A stretch of 64,000 nucleotides of DNA. Origin: an uncultured Bacteroidales bacterium (lineage in GTDB: Bacteria > Bacteroidota > Bacteroidia > Bacteroidales > UBA932). The notes beneath the pieces are model-generated. The model had not been told where the DNA came from. It did not search any database and saw nothing but the letters and a program-made list of their open reading frames with translations. Position 1 is the stretch's first letter. Every line of letters begins with the position of its first letter. The stretch is from NCBI GenBank assembly GCA_900316045.1, contig ONBM01000001.1:62001-126000 (forward strand). The letters run 5' to 3'. This document shows, one piece after another, positions 35,510 to 44,622 of this stretch. The position numbers were made by a program, and so were the translations under genes.

Positions 35510-36802
35510 ATGATAGAGAAGAAAGCCAGAATAATTCTTGCGTCAGTCATTGCCTTGCTGGTAATCCTGTTCATAATCACCACGGCGGCAGCTAAAAAGA
35601 ACAAGGTTTCAGAAGAAGATCTTCCAGAATACATAGCCGACCTGAATGCGACTCTCACGAACGAAATGAGCGATTCCCTCGGATTGGATGGCCTGGATAG
35701 AAGGGTTCATGAATATATGACCGTCTGGGGTTTGCACGGGGTCTCGATGGCGGTGATGCGCAACGACTCCCTGCTCTTCGCCAAAGGTTACGGAGAAGCT
35801 GACCAAGGTGAGCCGATGGTTCCGGGGAAAATAATGAGAGTGGCTTCGGTATCAAAACTAATCACGGCCGCCGGAATAATGGTTATGCAAGAAAAGGGAC
35901 TGCTTACGCTACAGGATAAGGTGTTCGGTCCCCAAGGCATACTGAACGACTCATCCTTCACTGCAGCCATAAAAGACACGAACTATTATAAAATCACGGT
36001 AGAGCATCTCCTACGACACCAGGGCGGCTTTTCAAGACGTGGCGGAGATCCAATGTTCTCTACCAGATGGCTAATGATACAGAATCACTGGACAGAAGTA
36101 CCGACGCACGAACAACTGATTGTAACCCAGCTGAAGCGCCGACTGAATTTCGTGCCAGGGACATCACAATTCTATTCAAACTTCGGATACCTCGCCCTCT
36201 CGATGGTAATCGAGAAACTCTCTGGCCAGACTTACGAAGATTACATTCAAGAGAATGTCCTAAGGCCTGCCGGATGCAGAAATTTCAAAATTGCAGGAAA
36301 CTATTATGCAGATAAATATCCCGACGAGGTACGTTATTATGTCTACAAAGACGATGAGCCGGCAGAAGAGTTCAATAACAGCGGTCGTAAAGTAGAACGT
36401 TGTTACGGAGGAAATGACGTCACTGGACTATCAGGCGCAGGAGCCTGGGCAGCCTCAGCACCTGAGCTGGCACTTTTCGTAGCCTCGATTGATGGAAAGC
36501 CTGAGGTTTCGGATATCATAAGCGAGGATAGCGTGAAGCAGATGACCGAATATTTCGACGAGAACACTTACTCGCTCGGATGGAACGACACAAACCCACA
36601 GAAAGGCTGGACAAGGACAGGGACTCTTTCTGGCACGAGCGCATATATAAAATATTACCCTGATGGAGAGTGCTGGATATTCATAACTAACACCAGCACT
36701 TGGAAAGGGCCTGGACTCGCTCGTTACACCGATGAGTTGTTCGGAAAGCTGAAGACCTCATATTCCTCGAAATTACCAGCCAGGAATCTGTTCTATAAAT
36801 AA
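35510..36802 (+). CDS. class C beta-lactamase-fold serine hydrolase
   Basis: 430 residues. N-terminal membrane anchor (about 8-28), then a periplasmic serine hydrolase domain with the SxxK nucleophile in ASVSKL (about residue 121), the YxN motif in YSNFGYLALS and a terminal TGTLSGTSA in the KTG position. Such proteins include esterases, D-aminopeptidases and peptidoglycan-acting enzymes; a true beta-lactamase activity is not implied. 4 nt after the kinase-like gene. Confidence 0.85.
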   Translation: MIEKKARIILASVIALLVILFIITTAAAKKNKVSEEDLPEYIADLNATLTNEMSDSLGLDGLDRRVHEYMTVWGLHGVSMAVMRNDSLLFAKGYGEADQGEPMVPGKIMRVASVSKLITAAGIMVMQEKGLLTLQDKVFGPQGILNDSSFTAAIKDTNYYKITVEHLLRHQGGFSRRGGDPMFSTRWLMIQNHWTEVPTHEQLIVTQLKRRLNFVPGTSQFYSNFGYLALSMVIEKLSGQTYEDYIQENVLRPAGCRNFKIAGNYYADKYPDEVRYYVYKDDEPAEEFNNSGRKVERCYGGNDVTGLSGAGAWAASAPELALFVASIDGKPEVSDIISEDSVKQMTEYFDENTYSLGWNDTNPQKGWTRTGTLSGTSAYIKYYPDGECWIFITNTSTWKGPGLARYTDELFGKLKTSYSSKLPARNLFYK

Positions 36803-36946
36803 AATCATCGATATACTGCATTCCGGCAGGCTTCGAGCAAGAAAAATATTACCATTAACAAAAAAATCTTTGTAAGGTCTTTCTGTTTTAATATAATATT
36901 TCTGTTTGCTTTGGCTAAACTTGCCCTCGTGAAAATTTACTTGGCT

Positions 36947-37633
36947 ATGAAAATCAAAGATTATTGCGAAAGTGAGAGGCCACGAGAAAAAATGTTTTCT
37001 AAAGGAGCTGGAGCGATGAGCAACGCCGAGCTGCTGGCAATCCTGATAGGTTCGGGCACAAAAGACGAGAACGTGCTGGAAGTCTCGAATAAATTATTGA
37101 AAATCAGCGGCGGCAAGCTCTCGGACATTGCCAGCATGGATCCAGGGCAGATTACGAGCGTGAACGGCATCGGCAAGAATAAATATGCAGCCATAGCCGC
37201 TGCGTTCGAGCTGGGGAGAAGATGCACTTTGGAAGAACCGGGGATAGAGAAAAATTCCATCACCAGCGCTGGGATGGTGTACAGAATCATGATTCCGCAC
37301 ATGAAGGGGCTGGACCACGAAGAATGCTGGATATTGCTCCTGAATAGGGCGAACTATGTCATTCACAAAGAGATGATAGGCCTGGGGGGCATCACGTCCA
37401 CCACCGTGGACACTAAAATAATAATGAAGAAGGCCCTAGACAAGAAAGCTTGCGGGATAATACTGGTGCACAATCACCCTTCTTCTAATCCAAGGCCGGG
37501 AAAAATGGATATGGAAGTCACGTCTTCGCTGAAGAAAGCTTCACAGACGTTCGACATATCCCTGATAGACCACGTTATTGTCAGCGATGACAGTTATTAC
37601 AGCTTCGCCGAGGACAGGGTAATAGAGATCTAG
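36947..37633 (+). CDS. radC: RadC/MPN-domain protein
   Basis: 228 residues. N-terminal UPF0758 helix-hairpin-helix region (ERPREKMFSKGAGAMSNAELLAILIGSG) and C-terminal JAMM/MPN domain with metal ligands in LVHNHPSSNPRPGKMD (two His and Asp). The usual SxxD serine is Gly here (GKMD). The historic DNA-repair role of RadC is disputed. ATG 36947 (MKIKDYCE) agrees with the family. Confidence 0.9.
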   Translation: MKIKDYCESERPREKMFSKGAGAMSNAELLAILIGSGTKDENVLEVSNKLLKISGGKLSDIASMDPGQITSVNGIGKNKYAAIAAAFELGRRCTLEEPGIEKNSITSAGMVYRIMIPHMKGLDHEECWILLLNRANYVIHKEMIGLGGITSTTVDTKIIMKKALDKKACGIILVHNHPSSNPRPGKMDMEVTSSLKKASQTFDISLIDHVIVSDDSYYSFAEDRVIEI

Positions 37634-37683
37634 AATTTAAAAATAATTTTCATCTAAAACGTTATAGATATTTAAAAAAATAG

Positions 37684-37691
37684 TATTTTTG
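37684..37691 (+). promoter_or_regulatory. -7 box of the C10 peptidase gene
   Basis: TATTTTTG, perfect TAnnTTTG, about 40 nt before ATG 37731; no -33 TTTG seen. Confidence 0.45.
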
Positions 37692-37730
37692 TCCTCGGTG
37701 TTTATTATTCAACAAGTAATTCATTATTCA

Positions 37731-39176
37731 ATGAGCAATATTATTCATATTATCGGGAAAAAGTTTTGTTTACCCTTTGTTATTGGAGCGTTGACATTCC
37801 TTTCTGCATCTTGCCAAAAAGACTCCTCCGCATTGGAAACAGATTCTGCGGTCAATCTGGAATGTTCTAGCGTACAGATTGTACCTCTCGAAGACGCTCT
37901 TGCGACTCTGGAGAATTTCCTAAAAGAAAATGAATCCGGGATGAGTGCCACAAGATCAGGTTCACCTCGAGAATTCGCTTCTGTACATGCTTATTATATA
38001 CCAGAGAGCTTTGAGACATCTACAAGATCCTTATGTGAAACCAGACAGGATAGCATTCCCGATGCCTATTTAGTCAACTTTGCCAATGACGAGGGCTTTG
38101 CTGTCTTAGGGGCAAATTCCGCTGTCGCCGATATAGTGGCTGTGACAGAAAAAGGACAAATCAAGGACGACCTCACAGTGATTCTTGCAGAGGAAGAATT
38201 AGTTGATGACGATGACCCCTATGACGTGCAAGTAGACTCTATCGGGGTATACTGTGAAGAAGATGATGATTTCTACTCTTCAGCCGTATCAGCATCATCG
38301 GTTGTTTCCACATTGCTTTGTCAGGGAATCGATAGATATTCTACTAACGATGATTTTGGGAGGGAGGATTCCGGCTATGGCGGCTCCGGTGGCTCTGGCC
38401 ATGGTAGTTCGAACACACATAAATACTCGACAAAATCTCCATTATTGAATATCTCATGGGGACAGCTAGATCCATACAACCGATATTGCAAACGCAAAAA
38501 TTTGATTCTTCAAAAGAAAAGTGCATATACCGGATGTTCTACTACGGCCATGGCAATGATTGTAGCAAATAACGAATACCCTCAGACCCTCAGAATTAAC
38601 GGCAACCTGCTGGATTGGGCAGGAATGAAGTCCGATACGACAGCTTTCTTTTTGCTCGAAAAAAATAAAGAAGAAATCGCACTCCTTATGGGAAGCATTT
38701 ATAACTTCGTGAAGAAAGTCGCTACACGCTCGTTCACTTTAATCACCCCTGAACAAATAAAAAGAAGGATGGAAAAATTTGGATATTCAAACGTCAAGAA
38801 ATACTGTGGCAATGATTTAACGACAACTATGTTAATGGCGACTAGCAAAATGCTTGCTGACAATAAGCCTGTATTTATCTCTGCAATCCCACCGCGAGTA
38901 AAGAAATGGAAATATGGGCATTCTTGGGTAATAGATGGAGCAAAATACTCATCAGCTAGTTCTAACCAATATTTACTGCACTTTAATTTTGGATGGCAAA
39001 AGTATTGTAACGGGTATTTCTCCATTACCTGTCTTAATCCGGCAAAAGGAGTAGAGTATGATAACCCGCAATATATTGATTTATCTAATGATTATACATA
39101 TACCTGGCATTTCAGGCTTATTACGTATGATGTGCCGACTGCGAATTGCTCTGCAAGCATATATTTTTCGTACTAG
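37731..39176 (+). CDS. C10-family cysteine protease (streptopain-like) lipoprotein
   Basis: 481 residues. Lipoprotein signal (LTFLSASC before QKDS). A Spi-like prodomain (about 90-150, AYLVNFANDEGFAVLGANSAVADIVAVTE) is followed by an acidic segment, a Gly/Ser-rich linker (GYGGSGGSGHGSS) and the papain-like catalytic domain with Cys269 in TGCSTTAMAMI and His397 in YGHSWVIDGAK. Homologues are SpeB, interpain and the Bfp/Btp proteases of Bacteroides. The region is visibly more AT-rich than its neighbours and uses more A/T-ending codons, suggesting transfer. A lipoprotein gene follows 56 nt downstream. Confidence 0.88.
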   Translation: MSNIIHIIGKKFCLPFVIGALTFLSASCQKDSSALETDSAVNLECSSVQIVPLEDALATLENFLKENESGMSATRSGSPREFASVHAYYIPESFETSTRSLCETRQDSIPDAYLVNFANDEGFAVLGANSAVADIVAVTEKGQIKDDLTVILAEEELVDDDDPYDVQVDSIGVYCEEDDDFYSSAVSASSVVSTLLCQGIDRYSTNDDFGREDSGYGGSGGSGHGSSNTHKYSTKSPLLNISWGQLDPYNRYCKRKNLILQKKSAYTGCSTTAMAMIVANNEYPQTLRINGNLLDWAGMKSDTTAFFLLEKNKEEIALLMGSIYNFVKKVATRSFTLITPEQIKRRMEKFGYSNVKKYCGNDLTTTMLMATSKMLADNKPVFISAIPPRVKKWKYGHSWVIDGAKYSSASSNQYLLHFNFGWQKYCNGYFSITCLNPAKGVEYDNPQYIDLSNDYTYTWHFRLITYDVPTANCSASIYFSY

Positions 39177-39232
39177 AAGACGTTTGTTTTCTAAACACTT
39201 ATTGCATAACGATTAAAATATATTAACACTTT

Positions 39233-39634
39233 ATGAACACGAGGGGAAAATTAATCATTTTATTATGCATGTGTTCCATGATATTTTGCACATGCATGTC
39301 TAGTCCGTATAGTTCTCCTATAAAGTTAGAGTATCACTTCAAAGAAATAGATTACCGTGCCCAGGAGATACGCGTGAATTCCAATGTCCCCATATCATAC
39401 CCCATCTTTGATTGGGCGGAGTCTGATTCGGACAAGGGACCGGAATACTACGAAGACGATAAAATTATTCGTAAAGGAGATTGGTTCAGGATCATTGTGG
39501 ACAAAACAGACCGGAAGCATCTCGTATTATCAGTTGATGAGAACGATACTGACAAGGACAGGGTGGTGGTAGTTTGTGCCATTTGTTATGCGGAATCGGA
39601 TACTGTCCGAGTTGTCCAAAAGGCCAAGCCTTAG
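39233..39634 (+). CDS. small BACON-like lipoprotein next to the C10 protease
   Basis: 133 residues. N-terminal hydrophobic signal with cysteines at the likely lipidation site (MIFCTC). The rest is a single beta-sandwich-like unit: IRVNSNVPISYPIFDW, GDWFRIIVDKTDRKHLVLSV, DRVVVVCAICYAESDTVRVVQKA, a spacing that resembles BACON domains (ending V.VVQ). In B. fragilis and B. thetaiotaomicron C10 proteases are encoded with small inhibitors; by position this protein is a candidate inhibitor or surface partner, but it does not obviously resemble the staphostatin-like or Spi-like inhibitors. Confidence 0.6.
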   Translation: MNTRGKLIILLCMCSMIFCTCMSSPYSSPIKLEYHFKEIDYRAQEIRVNSNVPISYPIFDWAESDSDKGPEYYEDDKIIRKGDWFRIIVDKTDRKHLVLSVDENDTDKDRVVVVCAICYAESDTVRVVQKAKP

Positions 39635-40169
39635 AGAGCGGAATAGCGAGAACCCCTCTGCAGACTTCTAGCAGAACGTTGCTAACCTGTGATGTTCTGC
39701 ATATTCGCATGCCGAAAGCGAAGGACAGCATAATGGACCTGTGCAAGGCACCCCGTCATCCATGATTCCAAATCCTTCCACGGACACCTTCCGGACCCAT
39801 CCGAAGTTGCGCAGGATGAGGTTTTATCGTCGCAACATTCACCCGAGAGGTCATCCGTCTTCATTATGGCCTCACTAGCCATTCAGACTGATATACGCTC
39901 ATTGGTTGCAGTATTACAAAATAACTGACCCGTCATCCTGACTAAAGTCAGGATCCATATTATAGAAGAGCTAGATCCTGAATCAAGTTCAGGGCGACGG
40001 GGTGGGACGTTCTAGGGACTGTTAGTTCCAAGGTAATCACATACATCCTTTAACAGGGCTTGGGACTTGAACCATTTTGGATCCACCTTTGCCTGATAGA
40101 GATTTGAAATTTTGATGGTAAGGAAATAATCCCTAATTTCGTGTTTCGGAAATCAATTTTCGAAAAGCT
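39635..40169 (+). other. 535-bp intergenic region without a convincing gene
   Basis: Short ORFs occur on both strands but lack promoters, signals or recognisable content. It contains the palindromic repeat at 39929-40001 and, around 39754-39823, a possible decayed relative (GTCATCC ... GGATGAGG). Otherwise nothing identified. Confidence 0.6.
39929..40001. repeat. 73-bp nested palindromic intergenic element
   Basis: Two arms of about 27 nt (39929-39955 and 39974-40001) are inverted copies (CCCGTC, CCTGA and CAGGATC blocks shared) around an 18-nt spacer. Each arm is itself a hairpin (CCTGACTAAAGTCAGG on the left, CCTGAATCAAGTTCAGG on the right). Only one clear copy is in this window. Confidence 0.75.
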
Positions 40170-40823
40170 ATGAAAGTCATCAATCTTGGGGACTCAAATT
40201 CCGTCATCGGTAACATCATCGCCCAAATGAGGGACAGAAACGTCCAGAAAGATAGCCTGAGGTTTCGCTCTAACCTAAAGAAACTTGGCAACATCTTCGC
40301 TTATGAGCTAAGCAAGACTCTGGACTACCACCCTAAAGACATAACTACGCCTCTCGCCACTGCAAGAGTGAACATATCGGACTCTAAGATCGTGGCCGCG
40401 ACCATCCTACGAGCCGGCCTGCCGCTGCACGAGGGGATATTGGAGATTTTCGACAAGGCCGAGAACGCTTTCATCGCGGCATACAGGAAATACGACAAAG
40501 GCGATGACTTCCATGTGAACATCGAATATTGCACCTGCCCTTCGCTGGCTGGAAAGGTACTTATTCTCGCTGACACGATGCTGGCCACGGGGGCTTCCCT
40601 GGAAGTTTCATACAGAAGACTGCTGGACGATGGCGGAGAACCGGCATACACCCATTTCGTATGCCCCATCTCTAGCATCTACGCAATAGAATATATTCAG
40701 AAAAGATTTCCTGACAACACAACGCTTTGGACTGCGGCCGTCGATGAAGAACTTACCAGCCATTCTTACATCGTCCCAGGATTGGGGGATGCCGGAGACT
40801 TGTCTTTCGGACCAAAACTATAA
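40170..40823 (+). CDS. upp: uracil phosphoribosyltransferase
   Basis: 217 residues. Converts uracil and PRPP to UMP. PRPP loop LILADTMLATGAS, N-terminal RNVQKDSLRFRSNLKKLG, and C-terminal YIVPGLGDAGDLSFG (uracil-binding). Its 3' end overlaps the convergent rpoN by 6 bp. Confidence 0.94.
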   Translation: MKVINLGDSNSVIGNIIAQMRDRNVQKDSLRFRSNLKKLGNIFAYELSKTLDYHPKDITTPLATARVNISDSKIVAATILRAGLPLHEGILEIFDKAENAFIAAYRKYDKGDDFHVNIEYCTCPSLAGKVLILADTMLATGASLEVSYRRLLDDGGEPAYTHFVCPISSIYAIEYIQKRFPDNTTLWTAAVDEELTSHSYIVPGLGDAGDLSFGPKL

Positions 40824-42245
40824 TTCTTTGCGAAGCCGAGCTTTAGGAATCGCAAGCTGATCACGGTACTTGGCAATAGTACGGCGGGCTACCTTATAAC
40901 CACGCTTATTCATCTCCGCAACCAGCTGGTCATCAGTCAAAGGCTTGTGCTTGTCTTCAGCGTCAACGCATTCGCGAAGGGCCTTCTTAAGCTCTCGCGT
41001 AGAGACTTCTTCGCCTTCCTGGTTCTCCAGGCCTTCGGAGAAGAAGAACTTGAGAGGATATATTCCGAAATGCGTTTCGATGTATTTGCTGTTAACTACT
41101 CGCGAGATAGTGGAAATATCAAAACCAGTCTTCTCCGCTATATCTTTCAGCACCATTGGCTTCAGGTGAGATTCGTCCCCATCCAGGAAGTAATCGTGCT
41201 GATAATCTATTATAGCCTGCATTGTGCTCTGGAGGGTGTTATGGCGTTGCTTAAGCGCTTCGACGAACCATTTCGCCGAATCCAGTTTCTGTTTCACGAA
41301 CGTAGCTGCCTCTTTTTGCTTCTTGTCCGAAGAACCTTGAGCCTGTTCAAGCAGCTCGGCATATTTCCTGTTCACGCGAATTTCAGGAATATTGAATCGC
41401 GGCATTGAAAGCTTCAGCTGGCCGTTCTCGACGTTCAGCACGAAGTCTGGGACTATCTGCTGAGCCTGATCGTTGTAAGAATCGTCTATCTGGCCGCCAG
41501 GAGAAGGGTTCAGCTTCATTATCTTCGACATTGCAGCCTTCATATCTCCTTCCGTCAGGCCGAGCTTTGATATTATTTTCTGGAAATGCTTATTCGAAAA
41601 CTCATCAAAATGATTCTGGATTATCTTCTCGGCATTCCTGACATCCGGGGTCTGCTTCATGGCCTTAAGCTGAAGGAGCAGGCACTCCTGAAGATTCCTC
41701 GCGCCCACGCCAGTAGGCTCGAAATCCTGGATTACTTTGAGCAATTGCAGGACTTCATCATGGTTGGTTTCTATATTTTCCTTGAAAGCCAAGTCGTCCA
41801 CGATGCTGTCGATGTCTCTCCTTAAGTAGCCATCATCATCCAGACTGCCTATTATGAAAGCTGCTACGTCGCGCTGATGCTTTCCCAGATTCCTGAAGCC
41901 TAGCTGGTCCATGAGACTCTGCCTGAAACTTTCCTTTACGGAGAAGGTATTGTACTGAGGACGCTCGTCCTTTCCATAATTATTCACGTGAAGGTTATAG
42001 TAAGGGACCGGATCGCTGTCATCATTGCTTATCTCGTCAAGGGAAACGTCCCTAGCCCCCTCCTGATCATCATCCTTCTTCTCTACCGGCGTGTCATCGA
42101 GGACTGGATTTTCATCCAGTTCATCACGAATCTTCTGCTCGAGCTCCTGAATCGGGAGTTCAATCAGTTTTATCGTCTGAATCTGGAGCGGAGACAGCTT
42201 CTGAGTCTGCTTCATCTCCAGCCCTTGTTTGAGCATGTCTGCCAT
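40818..42245 (-). CDS. rpoN: RNA polymerase sigma-54 factor
   Basis: 475 residues. Region I, Gln/Leu-rich activator-interaction segment (MKQTQKLSPLQIQTIKLIELP), acidic region II, core-binding region (about 120-290), and the DNA-binding C-terminus with helix-turn-helix and the RpoN box ARRTIAKYR. Recognises -24/-12 promoters and needs AAA+ activators; two such activators are encoded here (23.1 and 50.4 kb). The start shares one base with the stop of the SPOR gene, so it is translated from the LEA2-SPOR-rpoN operon. Confidence 0.95.
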   Translation of the reverse strand: MADMLKQGLEMKQTQKLSPLQIQTIKLIELPIQELEQKIRDELDENPVLDDTPVEKKDDDQEGARDVSLDEISNDDSDPVPYYNLHVNNYGKDERPQYNTFSVKESFRQSLMDQLGFRNLGKHQRDVAAFIIGSLDDDGYLRRDIDSIVDDLAFKENIETNHDEVLQLLKVIQDFEPTGVGARNLQECLLLQLKAMKQTPDVRNAEKIIQNHFDEFSNKHFQKIISKLGLTEGDMKAAMSKIMKLNPSPGGQIDDSYNDQAQQIVPDFVLNVENGQLKLSMPRFNIPEIRVNRKYAELLEQAQGSSDKKQKEAATFVKQKLDSAKWFVEALKQRHNTLQSTMQAIIDYQHDYFLDGDESHLKPMVLKDIAEKTGFDISTISRVVNSKYIETHFGIYPLKFFFSEGLENQEGEEVSTRELKKALRECVDAEDKHKPLTDDQLVAEMNKRGYKVARRTIAKYRDQLAIPKARLRKEL

Positions 42246-42739
42246 TACTTCCTCTTTAATTCCATGTCAGCCTCGTGTTTTTTGGCTCGATTGAACAGCG
42301 GGAACTGCGCGCTTTCTTTAATCACAAGACATCCAGGATACTTTTCTTTCAATTCTTCAGCAAGCTTCAATGCCTCAGATTTCGTTCTGAAATCCCCGGC
42401 GGTCACTCTAAAGAACGGGCTTTGATAAGACCTGTAAACCGTGACATCTGGAAACGTATTCTTAAAATTGGTCACGACGGCCTCGGACTCGCCTCTTGCA
42501 GTCTGTTTATTGTCATTGAATATCCTGACTCTGTAAACTACGACATTTCTTGCAGTGTTTGAAGCAAGCTGGGTGGAGAACGAATTCATAATGGCTTGTG
42601 ACTGATGCACGCTCACGCCGGATGGCAAGACATTAAAAATTGTCTTACCAACTAGCGAGGAATCAACAACTTGTTCTTGCGCCCGCATATTGAATATAGC
42701 GCATGATGCTATAAAGAATATTCCTAAAGCCTTTTTCAT
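42245..42739 (-). CDS. secreted SPOR-domain protein
   Basis: 164 residues. Signal peptide (MKKALGIFFIASCAIFNMRAQ). The SPOR-like repeat covers about 65-150 (VYRVRIFNDNKQTARGESEAVVTNF, SPFFRVTAGDFRTKSEALKLAEELKEKYPGCLVI). SPOR domains bind denuded glycan strands at division sites. Short linker, no catalytic domain. Overlaps both neighbours (4 nt and 1 nt). Confidence 0.82.
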   Translation of the reverse strand: MKKALGIFFIASCAIFNMRAQEQVVDSSLVGKTIFNVLPSGVSVHQSQAIMNSFSTQLASNTARNVVVYRVRIFNDNKQTARGESEAVVTNFKNTFPDVTVYRSYQSPFFRVTAGDFRTKSEALKLAEELKEKYPGCLVIKESAQFPLFNRAKKHEADMELKRK

Positions 42740-43206
42740 TCGTTCGATAATTTATTTAGGTCTAAATCTTTGAACTTAAAAGTCTTGCCGACTCCGTTCT
42801 TCAATGTGACGTGAGCCTCGACATCGGTCGTGAAACCTTCAAGGCTGCCATTCTTCAAGAGAGCCATGACTTGCCTCAGCCCGACGCTCTCGCTAAGTTC
42901 AGCTGAACAAGGCAGGTCGTAAACTTTGACGCTTTTCTTATCTACCGACAAGGAATCGGCAGAATAAGTCGCAAAATCCTCGCCGTTATATTTCAGCATG
43001 CCATTCACTTTCGTGATAATGAAGCCCATCGCTGGATTGTCTATCCCAATGGCCAGCACAGCGTCGGCAGAACGGAAGCCCTTCGGAGAGAACGACTCCA
43101 GCCCTACGGATGTTATTTTGATATCCTTAACCTTAGAGCAGGAAGGAATCATTGCCAGCAACAGCACGCTGGCGAAAATCGATATGATGGTTTTAACTCT
43201 TCCCAT
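42736..43206 (-). CDS. LEA type 2/WHy-like lipoprotein
   Basis: 156 residues. Lipobox MIPSC before SKVKD. The remainder is a single immunoglobulin-like beta-sandwich with the LEA2/WHy pattern (VLAIGIDNPAMGFIITKVNGMLKYNG). The function of bacterial LEA2 lipoproteins is unknown; envelope or desiccation stress is often suggested. First gene of the operon ending in rpoN. Confidence 0.7.
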   Translation of the reverse strand: MGRVKTIISIFASVLLLAMIPSCSKVKDIKITSVGLESFSPKGFRSADAVLAIGIDNPAMGFIITKVNGMLKYNGEDFATYSADSLSVDKKSVKVYDLPCSAELSESVGLRQVMALLKNGSLEGFTTDVEAHVTLKNGVGKTFKFKDLDLNKLSNE

Positions 43207-43223
43207 ACGCTTTCCAAAACGTA

Positions 43224-43231
43224 CAAATATA
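43224..43231 (-). promoter_or_regulatory. -7 box of the LEA2-SPOR-rpoN operon
   Basis: TATATTTG on the minus strand, 17 nt before ATG 43206. Confidence 0.5.
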
Positions 43232-43261
43232 GGAAAAATCTCCAATTAACGTAAAAATGCA

Positions 43262-43269
43262 TATCTTTG
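43262..43269 (+). promoter_or_regulatory. -7 box of miaB
   Basis: TATCTTTG, 30 nt before ATG 43300, divergent from the LEA2 operon box 30 bp away. Confidence 0.55.
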
Positions 43270-43299
43270 CTAAAGCGTTCAGAAGAGATTCTCAAACTC

Positions 43300-44619
43300 A
43301 TGGAAAAGAAAATTTACATCGAAACATACGGGTGCCAGATGAATGTCGTGGATTCGGAGGTCATTTTCTCCATCCTCGGCAAGGAAGGATACGAGAGGAC
43401 AGCGAATATGTCAGATGCCAACGTAATCCTTGCAAACACCTGCTCGGTAAGGGACAATGCGGAACAAAGAATATGGGGAAGGCTGGAGGTTTTCAACCAA
43501 GAGAAAGAGTCTCGCCCTGGAGTGGTCGTCGGCATCGTAGGGTGCATGGCGGAAAGATTGAAGGATAAGCTGATACAGACAGGGAAAGTGGACATAGTCG
43601 CTGGCCCGGATGCCTATAGGTCGCTGCCGGAAATGTTGCGAGAAGTTGCTCCAGAAAGACCTAAAATAAACGTGCTGCTCTCCCGAGAAGAAAACTACTC
43701 GGACATCATTCCTGTCCGGATGGACAAAAACGGGGTTTCTGCTTTCGTGACCATCATGCGCGGCTGCAACAATGTGTGCTCGTACTGCGTGGTTCCTTAC
43801 ACCCGCGGAGCCGAGCGCAGCCGCGACCCAAAGACTATTCTGACTGAAGTCCGGGACGTGATTGAGAAAGGCTACAAAGAAGTTACGCTGCTTGGCCAGA
43901 ACGTAGACTCGTATCACTGGAAGACCGATGCCGAAGACATTGACTTTCCAGACCTCCTGGAAATGGTCGCAAGGCTGAACCCCTCGCTCCGCGTGCGATT
44001 CGCGACAAACCATCCCAAGGACATCAGCGACAAACTGATAGAGGCCATGGCCCGTCACAAGAATATTTGCCATCATATTCATTTGCCCGTGCAGTCGGGA
44101 AGCAACCGCCTGCTGGAGAAGATGAGGAGGCGCTACACCCGCGAATGGTATCTGGAGAGGGTACGCAAGATTCGGGAGGTGATGCCGGACTGCGGAATCA
44201 CGACCGACGTGATCGCAGGCTTCTGCTCCGAGACAGATGAGGATCATCAGCAGACCCTTTCGATGTTCCGCGAGGCTGGGTTCGATTACGCCTACATGTT
44301 TCAGTATTCCGAACGCCCCGGCACGCTGGCGGCAAGGAATTATCCCGACGACGTGCCAGCCGATGTGAAAACCCGCAGGCTGAACGAGATAATCGCGCTT
44401 CAAGGCCAGCTGAGCCTGGAAAGCAATCAGAGAGATGTGGGGAAAACGTTCGAAGTCCTCGTGGAGGGCCCTTCCAAGAGAAACCAAGAGGAGCTTTGCG
44501 GACGCACAGGGAGCGACAAAATGTGCGTTTTTCCAGGCAAAGGCCACGTTGCGGGAGACTATGTAAGCGTGAAGGTCACTTCCTGCACGTCGGCGACTTT
44601 AATAGGAAAAATCGTATAG
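43300..44619 (+). CDS. miaB: tRNA-2-methylthio-N6-dimethylallyladenosine synthase
   Basis: 439 residues. Radical SAM methylthiotransferase acting on i6A37 of tRNA. UPF0004 domain with YGCQMNVVDSE, NTCSVRDNAEQ and GCMAERL (three cysteines for the auxiliary cluster), radical SAM motif GCNNVCSYCVVPYTRGAERSR, and C-terminal TRAM domain. The start ATG 43300 follows the promoter box. MtaB and RimO are related, but GCNNVCSYCVVP and total pattern fit MiaB. Confidence 0.95.
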   Translation: MEKKIYIETYGCQMNVVDSEVIFSILGKEGYERTANMSDANVILANTCSVRDNAEQRIWGRLEVFNQEKESRPGVVVGIVGCMAERLKDKLIQTGKVDIVAGPDAYRSLPEMLREVAPERPKINVLLSREENYSDIIPVRMDKNGVSAFVTIMRGCNNVCSYCVVPYTRGAERSRDPKTILTEVRDVIEKGYKEVTLLGQNVDSYHWKTDAEDIDFPDLLEMVARLNPSLRVRFATNHPKDISDKLIEAMARHKNICHHIHLPVQSGSNRLLEKMRRRYTREWYLERVRKIREVMPDCGITTDVIAGFCSETDEDHQQTLSMFREAGFDYAYMFQYSERPGTLAARNYPDDVPADVKTRRLNEIIALQGQLSLESNQRDVGKTFEVLVEGPSKRNQEELCGRTGSDKMCVFPGKGHVAGDYVSVKVTSCTSATLIGKIV

Positions 44620-44622
44620 CCA

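Noticed and set aside
35510..36802. Antibiotic resistance beta-lactamase.
   Set aside because: The class C fold motifs (SVSK, YSN) are shared by many esterases and peptidases, and the protein has a membrane anchor rather than a cleaved signal; resistance is not supported.
37684..40169. AT-rich region as part of a prophage or integrative element.
   Set aside because: No integrase, transposase, phage structural gene, tRNA or att-like direct repeat is visible; only base composition and the repeat suggest transfer.
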